A stretch of 64,000 bases of DNA from Flavobacterium acetivorans (GCF_020911885.1 NZ_CP087132.1:2480001-2544000), one strand, 5' to 3'. Numbered from the stretch's first letter, positions 52,332 to 62,030 are shown. Translations and numbers: made by a program. Notes: a model not told the origin generated them from the letters alone.

Positions 52332-52997
52332 TCATGTATTTTTTAATGCTTCTTTTCTGCTTAAAGGCTTAAAGGCAGTAACAGCAACAAACTCCTTAAC
52401 GGCTTCAGAATCCGTTTTTGCGTATTCCCGTAATGCCCAACCAATTGCTTTTTGAATAAAAAACTCAGAAGACGATTGCTGTTTGAGGCAAATAGATTTT
52501 AATAACTCAAAATTGGTTTTCTTCTTGTATCCCAATTGAAAAAGAATGACGCTTCTGTTCAACCACATATTGTCAGCATTAGAAAAAAGTTTCACTACGG
52601 TATCAGTTTCATCAGGAAATTCCAATAAATATTCTCCCAGTATGTATTTTGAGATGGTATCCACACTGTCCCACCAAGAATTTTCAGTTATCAGTTTTTT
52701 TATTAAATGAATGTCATCCTTTAAATAGTTTTGCTTGAGTTCTTTTATCAAAATCTCTATGGCGCAATAGTGAAATTCCCTTTGTTTTTTTGCAAATAAT
52801 TGCAAAGCGACCGTTCTGGAATTCTCGGTAACTTCTGCTTTATTTTGTTTCCAAATTTCCTTGAAAAGCCGTCTTCTTTCGGTTGTTTTTATTCCAAAAA
52901 AAGCAAAATGATTCCTCATATATTTAGCCATAGGAGCTGCATTTTCAGGATGGCTGTTTTCCATAAAAGCTGACTCTAAAGAAAAAATAAAACTCAT
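52332..52997 (-). CDS. AlkD-like DNA alkylation repair protein
   Basis: This 221-residue all-helical HEAT-like protein resembles AlkD/AlkC DNA glycosylases, which excise N3- and N7-alkylated purines without base flipping. Family features include MAKYMRNHFAFFGIKTTERR, WKQNKAEVTEN, ITENSWWDSVDTISKYILGE and IQKAIGWALREYAKTDSEAV. The conserved Trp and Asp (W-DSVD) and Arg (W-ALREY) are present. It is a member of the Bacteroidetes group in which alkyl repair is inferred. Confidence 0.88.
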   Translation of the reverse strand: MSFIFSLESAFMENSHPENAAPMAKYMRNHFAFFGIKTTERRRLFKEIWKQNKAEVTENSRTVALQLFAKKQREFHYCAIEILIKELKQNYLKDDIHLIKKLITENSWWDSVDTISKYILGEYLLEFPDETDTVVKLFSNADNMWLNRSVILFQLGYKKKTNFELLKSICLKQQSSSEFFIQKAIGWALREYAKTDSEAVKEFVAVTAFKPLSRKEALKNT

Positions 52998-53012
52998 AAA
53001 TATAATTGTAGA

Positions 53013-54698
53013 TTAGAAACCAACCGATTTGTTATCGCCTCTTTTGTCTGCGCCACCTTCCAGTTTTCCATTGGGTAAAACTAAAATGGCATCTACTTGT
53101 CCTATAATTTGATTGTTTTTCTCATTGATATGGTATCCTTTTTTATTTAGATTTTCTAATAAATCTTTAGCAAAGGAAGAAGGTTCAAATGTAATTTCGT
53201 CAGGTAGCCATTGGTGATGGAAACGAGGTGCATCTACGGCTTCCTGCATGCTCATGTTAAACTCATAAACATTCAATATCGTTTGTAATACTGAGGTGAT
53301 AATGGTCGAACCGCCTGGAGTTCCTAAGACCATGAAGAGTTTTCCGTTTTTCTCTACTATGGTTGGTGTCATCGAACTCAACATTCTTTTTTCGGGAGCA
53401 ATGCTGTTGGCTTGGGTTCCTGTAAGACCGTATAAATTGGGAACCCCTGGTTTAGCGCTAAAATCATCCATTTGATTGTTCAGGAAAAAGCCTAATTCAT
53501 CACAATAGATTTTAGAACCATAATTGTCATTCAGGGTTGTTGTTACCGAAACGGCATTTCCTGCGGCATCCACAATGGAGTAATGTGTGGTTTGCTTGCT
53601 TTCGTAGCCTTTGATTTCGCCGTTGGCAATGTCAGATGATTTACTTGCTTTGTCAAATGAAAAATTGCTCATTCTCTTTTTTAGATAGCCGGTATCGACC
53701 AATTCTTTTAAAGGCAGTTTTACAAAATCAGGGTCACCCAAGAAATAGTTCCTGTCGGCATAAGCTCTGCGTTCTGCTTCGGTAATGAGCTGTATCGCTT
53801 TTTGGCTGTTATGTCCCATTTCAGAAAGATTGTAAGGTTCAATCATTTTCATAATTTGATTCAGACAAATACCGCCACTACTAGGGGGAGACATTGAAGT
53901 GATTTTTAAATCTTTGTATTGAAAAGTGATTGGTGTTCTCCATTTTGCCTGGTATTTATTTAAATCTTCCAATGTCATATTACCGCCCTTTTTAGAAAGA
54001 AAAGCAATTAGTTTTTGAGCCGTTTCTCCTTTGTAAAATTCATCGCGACCGTTTTGTGCTATTCGTTTTAGAGTGTTTGCCAGCGCCGGATATTTAATGG
54101 TATCACCTACTTTGTATGCTGCAGAAAACAAGCTGTTAGTGCCATTAGCTTTGATGAAGGCAGTTTTGTACTCGGCTAAGCTTTGTGCTTGTAGTTGCGT
54201 AACGATTACGCCTCTTTGGGCTAATGCGATTACAGGTGCCAAGATTTCGCTTATGGGTAGAGAACCAAATTTTTTATGTACTTCAAATATTCCGGCTATG
54301 GTACCGGGAACTCCTGATGCCAGTGCTGTGGCGGTACTTTTGCCTTCAATCACGTTTCCGTCTTTGTCGAGAAACATGTCTTTGGATGCGGCAAGTGGTG
54401 CTTTTTCCCTGTAATCAATCGCACCGGTTTCTCCATTTGCTTTTCTGTAAACCATAAATCCGCCGCCGCCAATATTTCCGGCTTGCGGATAGGAAACGGC
54501 CAATGCCAGTTCAGTAGCGACCATAGCATCAAAAGCATTTCCGCCTTTTTTCATGATTTCAACTCCTATGGCAGAGGCTTCTTCGCGTGCCGAAACAACC
54601 ATGGCCTTATCAGTTACCACGCCCGTTGGCACTGTTGTTTTTTCATTCGATTTACAGCCTAAAACAGCTAAGAAAAGAAGTAAGATTATTTTTTTCAT
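53013..54698 (-). CDS. ggt: gamma-glutamyltransferase
   Basis: This 561-residue enzyme transfers or hydrolyses the gamma-glutamyl group of glutathione. It is a lipoprotein (IILLLFLAVLGCKSN). The N-terminal nucleophile Thr lies in QTTHYSIVDAAGNAVSVTTT, the precursor is processed there, and substrate residues are in GGGGFMVYRKANGETGAIDY-like segment and SMTPTIVEKNGK/GTPGGSTIITSVLQ. ATG at 54698 is preferred because the first nine residues of the longer frame (MITSVNITT) precede the signal peptide. It lies 15 bp ahead of the alkylation-repair gene and may share its transcript. Confidence 0.94.
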   Translation of the reverse strand: MKKIILLLFLAVLGCKSNEKTTVPTGVVTDKAMVVSAREEASAIGVEIMKKGGNAFDAMVATELALAVSYPQAGNIGGGGFMVYRKANGETGAIDYREKAPLAASKDMFLDKDGNVIEGKSTATALASGVPGTIAGIFEVHKKFGSLPISEILAPVIALAQRGVIVTQLQAQSLAEYKTAFIKANGTNSLFSAAYKVGDTIKYPALANTLKRIAQNGRDEFYKGETAQKLIAFLSKKGGNMTLEDLNKYQAKWRTPITFQYKDLKITSMSPPSSGGICLNQIMKMIEPYNLSEMGHNSQKAIQLITEAERRAYADRNYFLGDPDFVKLPLKELVDTGYLKKRMSNFSFDKASKSSDIANGEIKGYESKQTTHYSIVDAAGNAVSVTTTLNDNYGSKIYCDELGFFLNNQMDDFSAKPGVPNLYGLTGTQANSIAPEKRMLSSMTPTIVEKNGKLFMVLGTPGGSTIITSVLQTILNVYEFNMSMQEAVDAPRFHHQWLPDEITFEPSSFAKDLLENLNKKGYHINEKNNQIIGQVDAILVLPNGKLEGGADKRGDNKSVGF

Positions 54699-54875
54699 GG
54701 TAGTAATGTTTACAGATGTTATCACATTATATTTTATAATTAACTTTGTTTTTAAATGGTTAAACCACCTAGAGACATAGAATTTTGGTTTGTGAGGTGA
54801 AAAACTAGTGTTTGAAAAAAAATATATCTTTTTCAGAATAAAATTAACCTAAATATTTCTAGGTAGTAAAATTTT

Positions 54876-55460
54876 TTAAATTTCATCCAATTTTTCTGTT
54901 GCAAAAGTTCTCAAATCTTCAAAAAATACAGTGAATTCCTGTTCAAATTCTGAATAAAATTGTGTCAGTTCTTCAGTCGAAAAACGCATTTTAGATTCGT
55001 TAGCGGTGCGTTGGTCCATTTTGGTCAATATGTATTTAATTCCTTCGATGGTTTGATAACTGACCAACCAATTTTCCTGAATCATGTAGGGCAACATTTT
55101 CTGCACTTTTTCCGGGAGTATTACAAGATTATCATTCATAGAAAGGTAAAAACGCTCCACATATTCTTCTAAATTCTCATTTGAATAATTTGTCCAGTTT
55201 TTTGCTAAAAAATGGTCGTAAAAAACATCAACAATCACGCCGGCATAATGATGGTATCGGGCGTGTAGTTTTTTGGTGCTTTTTCTAAAAACAGGATGCG
55301 CATCAGTAAAAGTATCTATGGCTCGATGCAGGATAATTCCTTTTTGGACATCCAAAGGAAAATTTTCAAAATGTTTTCCCCGAACGCTATCAGCTATAAA
55401 ATTACCAATTTTGATTGAATCGTTATCTCCGGAAAGATAGATATGTGCCAGAAAGTTCAT
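54876..55460 (-). CDS. acyl carrier protein phosphodiesterase (AcpH-like)
   Basis: This 194-residue HD-like fold enzyme matches the AcpH/DUF479 family: MNFLAHIYLSGDNDSIKIGN, FIADSVRGKHFENFP, HRAIDTFTDAHPVFRKSTKK and ARYHHYAGVIVDVFYDHFLA, the last with metal-binding His/Asp. AcpH removes the phosphopantetheine arm from holo-ACP. It is monocistronic. No -7 box is clear. Confidence 0.9.
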   Translation of the reverse strand: MNFLAHIYLSGDNDSIKIGNFIADSVRGKHFENFPLDVQKGIILHRAIDTFTDAHPVFRKSTKKLHARYHHYAGVIVDVFYDHFLAKNWTNYSNENLEEYVERFYLSMNDNLVILPEKVQKMLPYMIQENWLVSYQTIEGIKYILTKMDQRTANESKMRFSTEELTQFYSEFEQEFTVFFEDLRTFATEKLDEI

Positions 55461-55572
55461 TTCTTTTTATTTAACCCACAAAGAAGAAAAGCCTTTTGTA
55501 GAATGTAAATATAGAAAAAAGCTTTTTAACATACTTTACGAAATTACGTCTAAAATTTTGCTGTTTTACTTC

Positions 55573-55602
55573 TTTGCAACCAAGCTACTTTAGCTATATT
55601 TG
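55573..55602 (+). promoter_or_regulatory. promoter for glmM
   Basis: TTTG at 55573-55576, 18-bp spacer, TATATTTG at 55595-55602: the best match to the Bacteroidetes TTTG-N17-23-TAnnTTTG promoter in the window. The ATG lies 32 bp beyond. Confidence 0.7.
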
Positions 55603-55634
55603 TGACTCAAAATTCAAAAAATTAAATACAAAAG

Positions 55635-57038
55635 ATGACTTTAATAAAATCGATATCAGGAATTCGAGGAACAATAGGAGGGAAAGTAGGTGATAACCTT
55701 ACGCCGGTTGACGCTGTTAAATTTGCTTCGGCTTATGGAACTTGGCTTAAAAATAGCTTAGACCCTTCCATTATCAGAGAGGATAAATTAAAGGTAGTTG
55801 TAGGTCGTGACGCCCGTATTTCGGGACCAATGATTCATAATTTGGTAATTAACACGCTGATAGGTTTAGGAATTGATGTGATTGATTTGGGACTTTCTAC
55901 AACGCCAACTGTAGAAGTTGCTGTTCCGCTTGAAAAAGCTGACGGAGGAATTATTCTTACCGCTTCGCACAATCCAAAACAATGGAATGCCTTAAAGTTA
56001 TTGAACGGAAGAGGAGAATTCCTTAACGGTATTGAAGGCGAAAAAATCCTTAAAATTGCCGAAGCCGAAGCTTTCGATTTCTCGGATGTGGACAGTTTGG
56101 GCGAAATCACGGAGAATGATGCCTATATGGACATTCATATTGATGAAGTGTTGAACTTGCCTTTGGTAGATGTTGAAGCTGTAAAAGCGGCTAAATTTAA
56201 AGTGGTAGTGGATGGTGTCAATTCATCAGGTGGAATTATCATTCCAAAATTGTTGCAATTAATGGGTGTTGAAGTGGTAAAATTATACTGTGAGCCTAAC
56301 GGGCATTTTCCACACAATCCAGAACCTTTAAAAGAACATCTTACCGATATTTCTGAATTGGTGGTTAAAGAAGGCGCTCATTTAGGTGTAGTAGTTGATC
56401 CTGATGTAGATCGTTTGGCTTTCATTTGTGAAGACGGTGAAATGTTTGGCGAAGAATATACTTTGGTAGCTTGTGCGGATTATGTATTGAGTAAAACGCC
56501 TGGTAATGCTGTTTCTAATATGTCATCTTCTCGCGCTTTGCGTGATGTGACAAAAGCGCATAACGGGAATTACGAAGCCAGCGCTGTAGGCGAGGTGAAT
56601 GTGGTGGAATTGATGAAAAAAAATAATGCCATCATAGGTGGAGAAGGAAACGGTGGAATCATTTATCCAGAGTCGCACTATGGTCGTGATAGCTTGGTGG
56701 GTGTGGCTTTGTTCTTGACTCATTTGGCTAACAAGAAAATGAGCGTTTCGGCTTTGCGTGCTTCTTATCCTGAATATTACATGAGCAAAAACAAAATCGA
56801 GTTGACGCCTCAAATTGATGTGGATGCAATTTTGGTTGCCATGACCGAAAAATACAAAAACGAAGATATCACCACCATTGACGGGGTGAAAATTGATTTT
56901 GCCAATGATTGGGTACATTTAAGAAAATCAAACACGGAGCCGATTATCCGTATTTATACCGAAGCGCCTTCGCAAGCACAAGCAGATGCTTTGGCACTAA
57001 GAATTATTGATGAAATAAAAGCGATAGCGGGAATCTAA
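55635..57038 (+). CDS. glmM: phosphoglucosamine mutase (GlmM-type)
   Basis: This 467-residue alpha-D-phosphohexomutase has the phospho-Ser motif LTASHNPKQWNALKLL, the Mg site GVVVDPDVDRLAFI, the sugar loop GEGNGGIIYPESHYGRD and the phosphate-binding RKSNTEPIIRIY. The start LIKSISGIRGTIG is typical. It converts glucosamine 6-phosphate to glucosamine 1-phosphate for cell-wall and LPS precursors. PGM/PMM activity cannot be excluded. Expressed from a clear promoter and ended by a strong terminator. Confidence 0.92.
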   Translation: MTLIKSISGIRGTIGGKVGDNLTPVDAVKFASAYGTWLKNSLDPSIIREDKLKVVVGRDARISGPMIHNLVINTLIGLGIDVIDLGLSTTPTVEVAVPLEKADGGIILTASHNPKQWNALKLLNGRGEFLNGIEGEKILKIAEAEAFDFSDVDSLGEITENDAYMDIHIDEVLNLPLVDVEAVKAAKFKVVVDGVNSSGGIIIPKLLQLMGVEVVKLYCEPNGHFPHNPEPLKEHLTDISELVVKEGAHLGVVVDPDVDRLAFICEDGEMFGEEYTLVACADYVLSKTPGNAVSNMSSSRALRDVTKAHNGNYEASAVGEVNVVELMKKNNAIIGGEGNGGIIYPESHYGRDSLVGVALFLTHLANKKMSVSALRASYPEYYMSKNKIELTPQIDVDAILVAMTEKYKNEDITTIDGVKIDFANDWVHLRKSNTEPIIRIYTEAPSQAQADALALRIIDEIKAIAGI

Positions 57039-57065
57039 AAAAAAAAACGGCTATTCTTAAATTTA

Positions 57066-57107
57066 AAAACCCCTTTCGAAAGCAATTTTGAAAGGGGTTT
57101 GTTTTTT
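57066..57107 (+). terminator. terminator after glmM
   Basis: Stem AAACCCCTTTC / GAAAGGGGTTT with a 12-nt loop and following TTTTTT. Confidence 0.85.
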
Positions 57108-57123
57108 GAAACTCGGTTGAATT

Positions 57124-58149
57124 TTAGATTTCAAAAGTTTCAGACCAAGTTGCTCCACTAATGTCAATCAACGTCAAATGGTATTCGCCTTTTGGTAAAA
57201 CCGAAAGTTTTTCATCTTTGATAGATAGTATTGCTTTAGCGCCCAAAGGAATGATCAAGCTATGTTTTCCATTTTTTACTTTGGTAACATAAAAGTTATT
57301 TATTTGCTCTTTTGGGAATTTTGAAAGTGCGTTTCCATCTAACTCTATAATCGTATTTCCATTGGCATCAGTGACTTGAATCCCAATTAAAAAAGAACCG
57401 TACACATCGGCACCTTCTGTTCGGAATACCTGAAAAGAGAGCGTTTGATTTTTAATTTTGGTATCCTGAATTTCAATTTTGGGCTTAACGGATTTATTGT
57501 GCAAGGTTCCCCAAACACCTCCGTGAAAATATTGATTGGTAAATAAAGTGATAAATAAAATCAATACTGAACCCGAAAAAACAATCTTATGAATAAGATT
57601 TAATCGAATGGGAAGGACACCGGAGCCTAACCATCTAAAAAAGCGTGTGTTCGTTATTTTGGATTGTTTTTTTAGTAAAAGATAGTCCAGCGAGTATTTT
57701 CCGCTACCGGATAAGAAAAGTGTAAATCCGGAGGCGATACCAAGGATTCCGATTTGCCATTCGTCTAAACAGGTGGTTCCAAGCCAGCCGGAACCCAATA
57801 AAATTCCCATGGCTAGACCAAATACACCAATGCTCATCAGTCGGGTAAATAAGCCTAACATAAGAAATAATCCAACAATGGCTTCAACAATTGTAAATAT
57901 AGCCATGGCCCACCATAAGGATTCCGGATGGGTTACGAGATATTCAATCATTGGTTTTATTCCCAGTGCATTGGGTAAAAAATGGTTGAATTTTTCTCCA
58001 ATATATCCCGAAGCTTCAGGATCTAATTTGTTTTCTAAAATCAATCTACGCCAGAAGGCAGAAAAATAAGTCCATCCCACAACAAGGCGTAAGGACAAAG
58101 TAAATAGTCCCGCCATAGTGTAGGACTGCAGTAATTTATGATCTTGCAT
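57124..58149 (-). CDS. DoxD-DoxA fusion (TQO small-subunit-like)
   Basis: This 341-residue protein has an N-terminal DoxD domain of four or more helices (TLSLRLVVGWTYFSAFWRRL; WWAMAIFTIVEAIVGLFLML; GLAMGILLGSGWLGTTCLDE), another helix at about 190-210, and a C-terminal DoxA-like domain (ADVYGSFLIGIQVTDANGNT; KGEYHLTLIDISGATWSETF). In Acidianus, DoxDA is thiosulfate:quinone oxidoreductase. No sulfur gene is nearby, so in this organism it may serve another redox use. A single Cys lies in TTCLDEW. Confidence 0.85.
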   Translation of the reverse strand: MQDHKLLQSYTMAGLFTLSLRLVVGWTYFSAFWRRLILENKLDPEASGYIGEKFNHFLPNALGIKPMIEYLVTHPESLWWAMAIFTIVEAIVGLFLMLGLFTRLMSIGVFGLAMGILLGSGWLGTTCLDEWQIGILGIASGFTLFLSGSGKYSLDYLLLKKQSKITNTRFFRWLGSGVLPIRLNLIHKIVFSGSVLILFITLFTNQYFHGGVWGTLHNKSVKPKIEIQDTKIKNQTLSFQVFRTEGADVYGSFLIGIQVTDANGNTIIELDGNALSKFPKEQINNFYVTKVKNGKHSLIIPLGAKAILSIKDEKLSVLPKGEYHLTLIDISGATWSETFEI

Positions 58150-58204
58150 TTTATTAAAATTTTATAGTAAAAGAATAGTTGTGATTTAAACAAATTGAGT
58201 TTTG

Positions 58205-58588
58205 TTAAATCATAATTTTCAATCTTTTATATAAAATATAGAAGGGAAGGGCTGTTTTTAGATTTTCTCCAGTATTGATATAAGGGATATCATTCTGAAT
58301 TTCAAAAGAAAATAATTTGAAATGTGTACTTGCTAGAATAGGAGTACATTCGTTTTTTACATCCTTTAATTGTTTCTCAATAGTTGATTTATGGAGAGGA
58401 TTTTCCCAAACATTACATACGTTTGATTGCAGTATTGTGGTCTTGTTTCTATTGAGTGTTTGGGTGTTTTCGATTCCTAATTGGGTTTCAAAATAATTTC
58501 GAACAGAACAAGGAGCAATCAATAAAAATAAAGCGAATAGCAAAATGGCTATTGTTTTAAAGTTGCTTATTTTTAGTAGTTTGTTCAT
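58205..58588 (-). CDS. hypothetical exported or anchored protein next to doxDA
   Basis: This 127-residue protein has an N-terminal helix (TIAILLFALFLLIAPCSVRN) that may be a signal or anchor, then a polar region with conserved-looking YFETQLGIENTQTLNRNKTT and two Cys (SNVCNVWENPL; NECTPIL). I do not recognise a family. It is 55 bp ahead of doxDA on the same strand and so may be its partner. The three Cys suggest redox or metal binding, which is inference. Confidence 0.6.
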   Translation of the reverse strand: MNKLLKISNFKTIAILLFALFLLIAPCSVRNYFETQLGIENTQTLNRNKTTILQSNVCNVWENPLHKSTIEKQLKDVKNECTPILASTHFKLFSFEIQNDIPYINTGENLKTALPFYILYKRLKIMI

Positions 58589-58918
58589 TTATTTTAAATC
58601 TCAATTGAAGATTATTTTTAATAGAACCCCAAATATTTAAGGGTTTTAATATTTTGGGGAAATTACGCCTTAATTTTTAGATAATCAAAATTTAGAGCTG
58701 TTTGTCTGATTTTTAGAAATACAATCTGCGGCTAATAGATATGACAATAGAGTTTTAAATTTTTAGAAATTAGTGATTTATTCTTTTAGCGAATCGAATT
58801 GAAGGTCAAATTTAGTTTAAGAATGTAAGAGGAATTTTAAATTTAGCTAAGTAATAAAATCGTCAGATTTTTAAATTCATAAAAAATGAATACATTTGTT
58901 ACCAAATTTACAATTACA
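58589..58918. other. intergenic region with imperfect inverted repeat
   Basis: 330 AT-rich bp between divergent genes. It holds an inverted repeat at 58627-58659 (CCCCAAATATT / AATATTTTGGGG, one bulge) and the -7 box at 58891. No gene-like frame is seen. Confidence 0.55.
58891..58898 (+). promoter_or_regulatory. -7 box for class V aminotransferase, decides start
   Basis: TACATTTG matches TAnnTTTG. It lies inside the first codons of a longer frame beginning at 58886, so translation must begin at the next Met, 58919. Confidence 0.55.
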
Positions 58919-60403
58919 ATGACTAACACAACAATTACCACCGAATTAGAACACTATTTTCAACAGTTTCGAAAGAATATTATAGGAATAAATCAAGATT
59001 TTGTTTCACCTTACGGACCACAACAAATAATCTATACCGATTGGACAGCCAGTGGTCGTCTTTATCGTCCAATTGAGGAAAAATTAATGAACGAGTTTGG
59101 TCCTTTTGTGGCTAATACCCATACCGAAACGACCATTTCAGGAACGGCCATGACAAAAGCCTACCATAAAGCACGTCATATTATAAAGCACCATGTTAAT
59201 GCTAATAGTGATGATATTCTTATTACTGACGGAACCGGTATGACTGGAGTTGTCAATAAGTTTCAGCGTATTTTAGGTTTAAAAGTACCCGAAAACTTGA
59301 AAGATTTTATCACCATTCCTGCTGAAAAAAGACCGGTTGTTTTTATCTCCCACATGGAGCATCATTCAAACCAAACTTCTTGGTTGGAAACTATTGCCGA
59401 TGTGGAGGTTATTCCAGCTACCGAAGACGGATTATTCAGCCTTGAAAATTTAGAAATACTATTAGAAAAATATAAAGAAAGAAGTTTTAAAATTGCTTCA
59501 ATCACTTCTTGCTCTAATGTTACCGGCATCAGAACGCCTTATCATCAAGTGGCAAAAATAATGCACCAACACAATGGACTTTGTTTTGTTGATTTTGCCT
59601 GTTCAGGTCCTTATGTTGAAATAGACATGCATCCTAAAGATCCGGAAAGTTATTTGGACGCTATTTTCTTTTCTCCGCATAAGTTTCTTGGCGGACCAGG
59701 GACTTGCGGTATTTTAGTTTTTAATAAAAAATTATACCAAAACTTGGTTCCGGATTGTCCTGGTGGAGGAACGGTTAGCTGGACGAATCCTTGGGGAGAA
59801 CACAAATACATTGACAATATTGAAGACAGGGAAGATGGCGGAACGCCTGGTTTCCTGCAAGTAATCAAGACTGCACTTGCTATTCAGTTAAAAGAACAAA
59901 TGGGGATTGAAAACATCCTGAAAAGAGAACATGAAATCGTGGATTATATTTTCTCGGAATTAGGATCCGTTTCTAATATAAAGATTCTTGCTGGTCAGCA
60001 TCAAGATCGTTTAGGTGTAATTTCTTTTTATGTAGATGATTTGCATTTCAATTTGGGTGTAAAATTACTAAATGACAAATTTGGGATTCAAACGCGTGGG
60101 GGCTGTAGCTGCGCCGGAACTTACGGACACTTTTTATTGCACGTAGATAAAACCACATCAAATGAACTTACCAAAGAAATCACTTTAGGGGAATTATTGA
60201 GAAAACCGGGTTGGATCAGAATGTCGATTCATCCAACAACGACCACTGCCGAAATAGAAATGGTTTGCAATAGCATTAAAGCATTGGCAGAAAACCATAA
60301 AACTTGGGCTTTGGATTATACTTATAATAAAGATACCAACGAATTCATCCATAAAGAAGCAAAACCATTGGAAGATGAATTAGTTAAAAGTTGGTTTGCA
60401 TAA
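58919..60403 (+). CDS. class V aminotransferase / cysteine desulfurase-like PLP enzyme
   Basis: This 494-residue PLP fold type I enzyme has the Schiff-base Lys in FFSPHKFLGGPGT, the phosphate-binding segment ITDGTGMTGVVNKF, the His stack HMEHHSNQTSW, and a possible persulfide Cys in TRGGCSCAGTYGHFLL. It resembles cysteine desulfurases but is about 90 residues longer than SufS; the exact substrate is unknown. It is not beside suf genes. Start at 58919 is chosen because the -7 box overlaps the earlier Met. Confidence 0.85.
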   Translation: MTNTTITTELEHYFQQFRKNIIGINQDFVSPYGPQQIIYTDWTASGRLYRPIEEKLMNEFGPFVANTHTETTISGTAMTKAYHKARHIIKHHVNANSDDILITDGTGMTGVVNKFQRILGLKVPENLKDFITIPAEKRPVVFISHMEHHSNQTSWLETIADVEVIPATEDGLFSLENLEILLEKYKERSFKIASITSCSNVTGIRTPYHQVAKIMHQHNGLCFVDFACSGPYVEIDMHPKDPESYLDAIFFSPHKFLGGPGTCGILVFNKKLYQNLVPDCPGGGTVSWTNPWGEHKYIDNIEDREDGGTPGFLQVIKTALAIQLKEQMGIENILKREHEIVDYIFSELGSVSNIKILAGQHQDRLGVISFYVDDLHFNLGVKLLNDKFGIQTRGGCSCAGTYGHFLLHVDKTTSNELTKEITLGELLRKPGWIRMSIHPTTTTAEIEMVCNSIKALAENHKTWALDYTYNKDTNEFIHKEAKPLEDELVKSWFA

Positions 60404-60422
60404 ACCAATATATATTATGATT

Positions 60423-60458
60423 AAAAAGCCCTTAAATAGTATTTTCAAGGGCTTTTTT
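60423..60458. terminator. bidirectional terminator between aminotransferase and selO
   Basis: Stem AAAAAGCCCTT / AAGGGCTTTTT with a 13-nt loop. The convergent selO gene ends just beyond. Confidence 0.83.
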
Positions 60459-60464
60459 ATTGGT

Positions 60465-62030
60465 TTAAGAACTGCAAGAAAGCATTGAGCTGCCAATTTT
60501 ATCTCTGGCCCAATCGGGTCTTTTGGCAAACCATTTTTGATGTTGGGGTTGTTCCTGATAGGGGTTTTTCAATAATTGGTGTAATTCTTCAATTAGGGAA
60601 TAATCGGCTTTTTGGGCCGCTTCGATAGCCAAGTGCGCCATATAATTTCGCAAAACATATTTTGGATTTACGGAATTCATTGCTGCTTTTCGATCCTCGT
60701 CAGTTGCGGATTCCTGTTGCAATCGATTTAAATATTGGGTAAACCAGTACAACCAAGAATCTTTGAGTTGCTCTGTGATTTCTTGCGTTTTGTAGAAAGA
60801 TTCTAAAATGTACGAAAATGCATTTTCAACAGATTCGTCTTTCTTGATTTGACTTAATTTTCTAAAGAAAATGGTCATATCCGTTTCTGTCAGTTGCAGA
60901 TTTTCGGTTAGGATGTGAATCAGTTGATTGTCATTTTCGGCTTTTGTAAATAGCCCTAATTTACTTCGCATCATGTTTTCATAATCGACTTCATACAGCG
61001 TTTTATAACTGTCTAATATAGATTCTAGTGGAGCAGCTTCATCAATCAATGGATATAAAGCATTGGCTAATTGATATAGATTCCATAGCGCTATGTTGGG
61101 CTGGTTGCCAAAACGATAACGGCGGTTTTGTCGGTCAGTTGTATTAGGTGTCCAATTTGGATTGTAATCTTCTAACCAGCCGTAAGGGCCATAATCAATG
61201 GTCAATCCTAAAATAGACATGTTATCAGTGTTCATCACTCCGTGTACAAAGCCTACACGTTGCCAGTGAACAATCATTTCACGGGTTTTATTGGCAACAG
61301 CCTGAAAAAACTGAATGTAACTTTCTTTGGCGGTTCCTTTAATTTCCGGGAAGTAATATTTAATACTAAAATCAGTGAGTAATTTTAACGTTTTCAAATC
61401 GTTTTGAGACGAAAAAAGTTCGAAATTCCCAAAACGAATAAACGAAGGAGCTACTCTGCAAACCACGGCTCCTTTTTCGTAATCAGGATGTCCGTCGTAC
61501 ATAACATCACGCAATACTTGATCGCCGGTAAGAATTAAGGATAGGGATCGGGTAGTGGGAACGCCCAAATGAAACATGGCTTCACTGCAAAGATGTTCTC
61601 GGATGGAAGAACGCAAAACGGCCAATCCATCTGCTGTGCGGGAATAAGGTGTTAGACCGGCTCCTTTCAATTGCAAGGTGTAAACTTGTCCTTTGCTTTC
61701 AACTTCGGTCAAAATAATGGCTCTGCCATCGCCTAATTGTCCGGCCCAATTTCCAAATTGATGTCCTGCGTAGCTCATCGAATACGGACGCGTATTTGGT
61801 ATTATTTCTTTTCCTGAAAATACATTTGTAAATTCCGCAGATTTTGCTTCTTCTTTGGTAATGCCAAGGATTTCCAAAACTTCATCTGAATAGTGAATTA
61901 ATTTTGGATTTGAAGGTATTCTAGGAATTACATAGGAGAAACATGCGTTTTGAACCTGACGAGCTGTATTGGATTCATTAGTATCAGGAGGTAATTCGGT
62001 ACTAAATCTATTGTTAATTTTTAAGTTCAT
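60465..62030 (-). CDS. selO: SelO/YdiU protein adenylyltransferase
   Basis: This 521-residue pseudokinase-fold enzyme transfers AMP from ATP to Ser, Thr or Tyr of target proteins, linked to redox stress. Features are SYAGHQFGNWAGQLGDGRA, LKGAGLTPYSRTADGLAVLR, SSIREHLCSEAMFHLGVPTT and GVMNTDNMSILGLTIDYGPY. The C-terminus ends in Cys-Ser-Ser, where the Cys takes the place of the selenocysteine of eukaryotic SelO. A start at 62030 is preferred to 62078 because a -7 box (62051-62058) lies between. Confidence 0.93.
   Translation of the reverse strand: MNLKINNRFSTELPPDTNESNTARQVQNACFSYVIPRIPSNPKLIHYSDEVLEILGITKEEAKSAEFTNVFSGKEIIPNTRPYSMSYAGHQFGNWAGQLGDGRAIILTEVESKGQVYTLQLKGAGLTPYSRTADGLAVLRSSIREHLCSEAMFHLGVPTTRSLSLILTGDQVLRDVMYDGHPDYEKGAVVCRVAPSFIRFGNFELFSSQNDLKTLKLLTDFSIKYYFPEIKGTAKESYIQFFQAVANKTREMIVHWQRVGFVHGVMNTDNMSILGLTIDYGPYGWLEDYNPNWTPNTTDRQNRRYRFGNQPNIALWNLYQLANALYPLIDEAAPLESILDSYKTLYEVDYENMMRSKLGLFTKAENDNQLIHILTENLQLTETDMTIFFRKLSQIKKDESVENAFSYILESFYKTQEITEQLKDSWLYWFTQYLNRLQQESATDEDRKAAMNSVNPKYVLRNYMAHLAIEAAQKADYSLIEELHQLLKNPYQEQPQHQKWFAKRPDWARDKIGSSMLSCSS

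Noticed and set aside
56523-56918. 131-residue minus-strand frame opposite glmM
   Set aside because: Antisense shadow; glmM motifs cover the other strand completely.
58886-58918. N-terminal extension of the class V aminotransferase
   Set aside because: It contains the TACATTTG promoter box, so it cannot be in the transcript.
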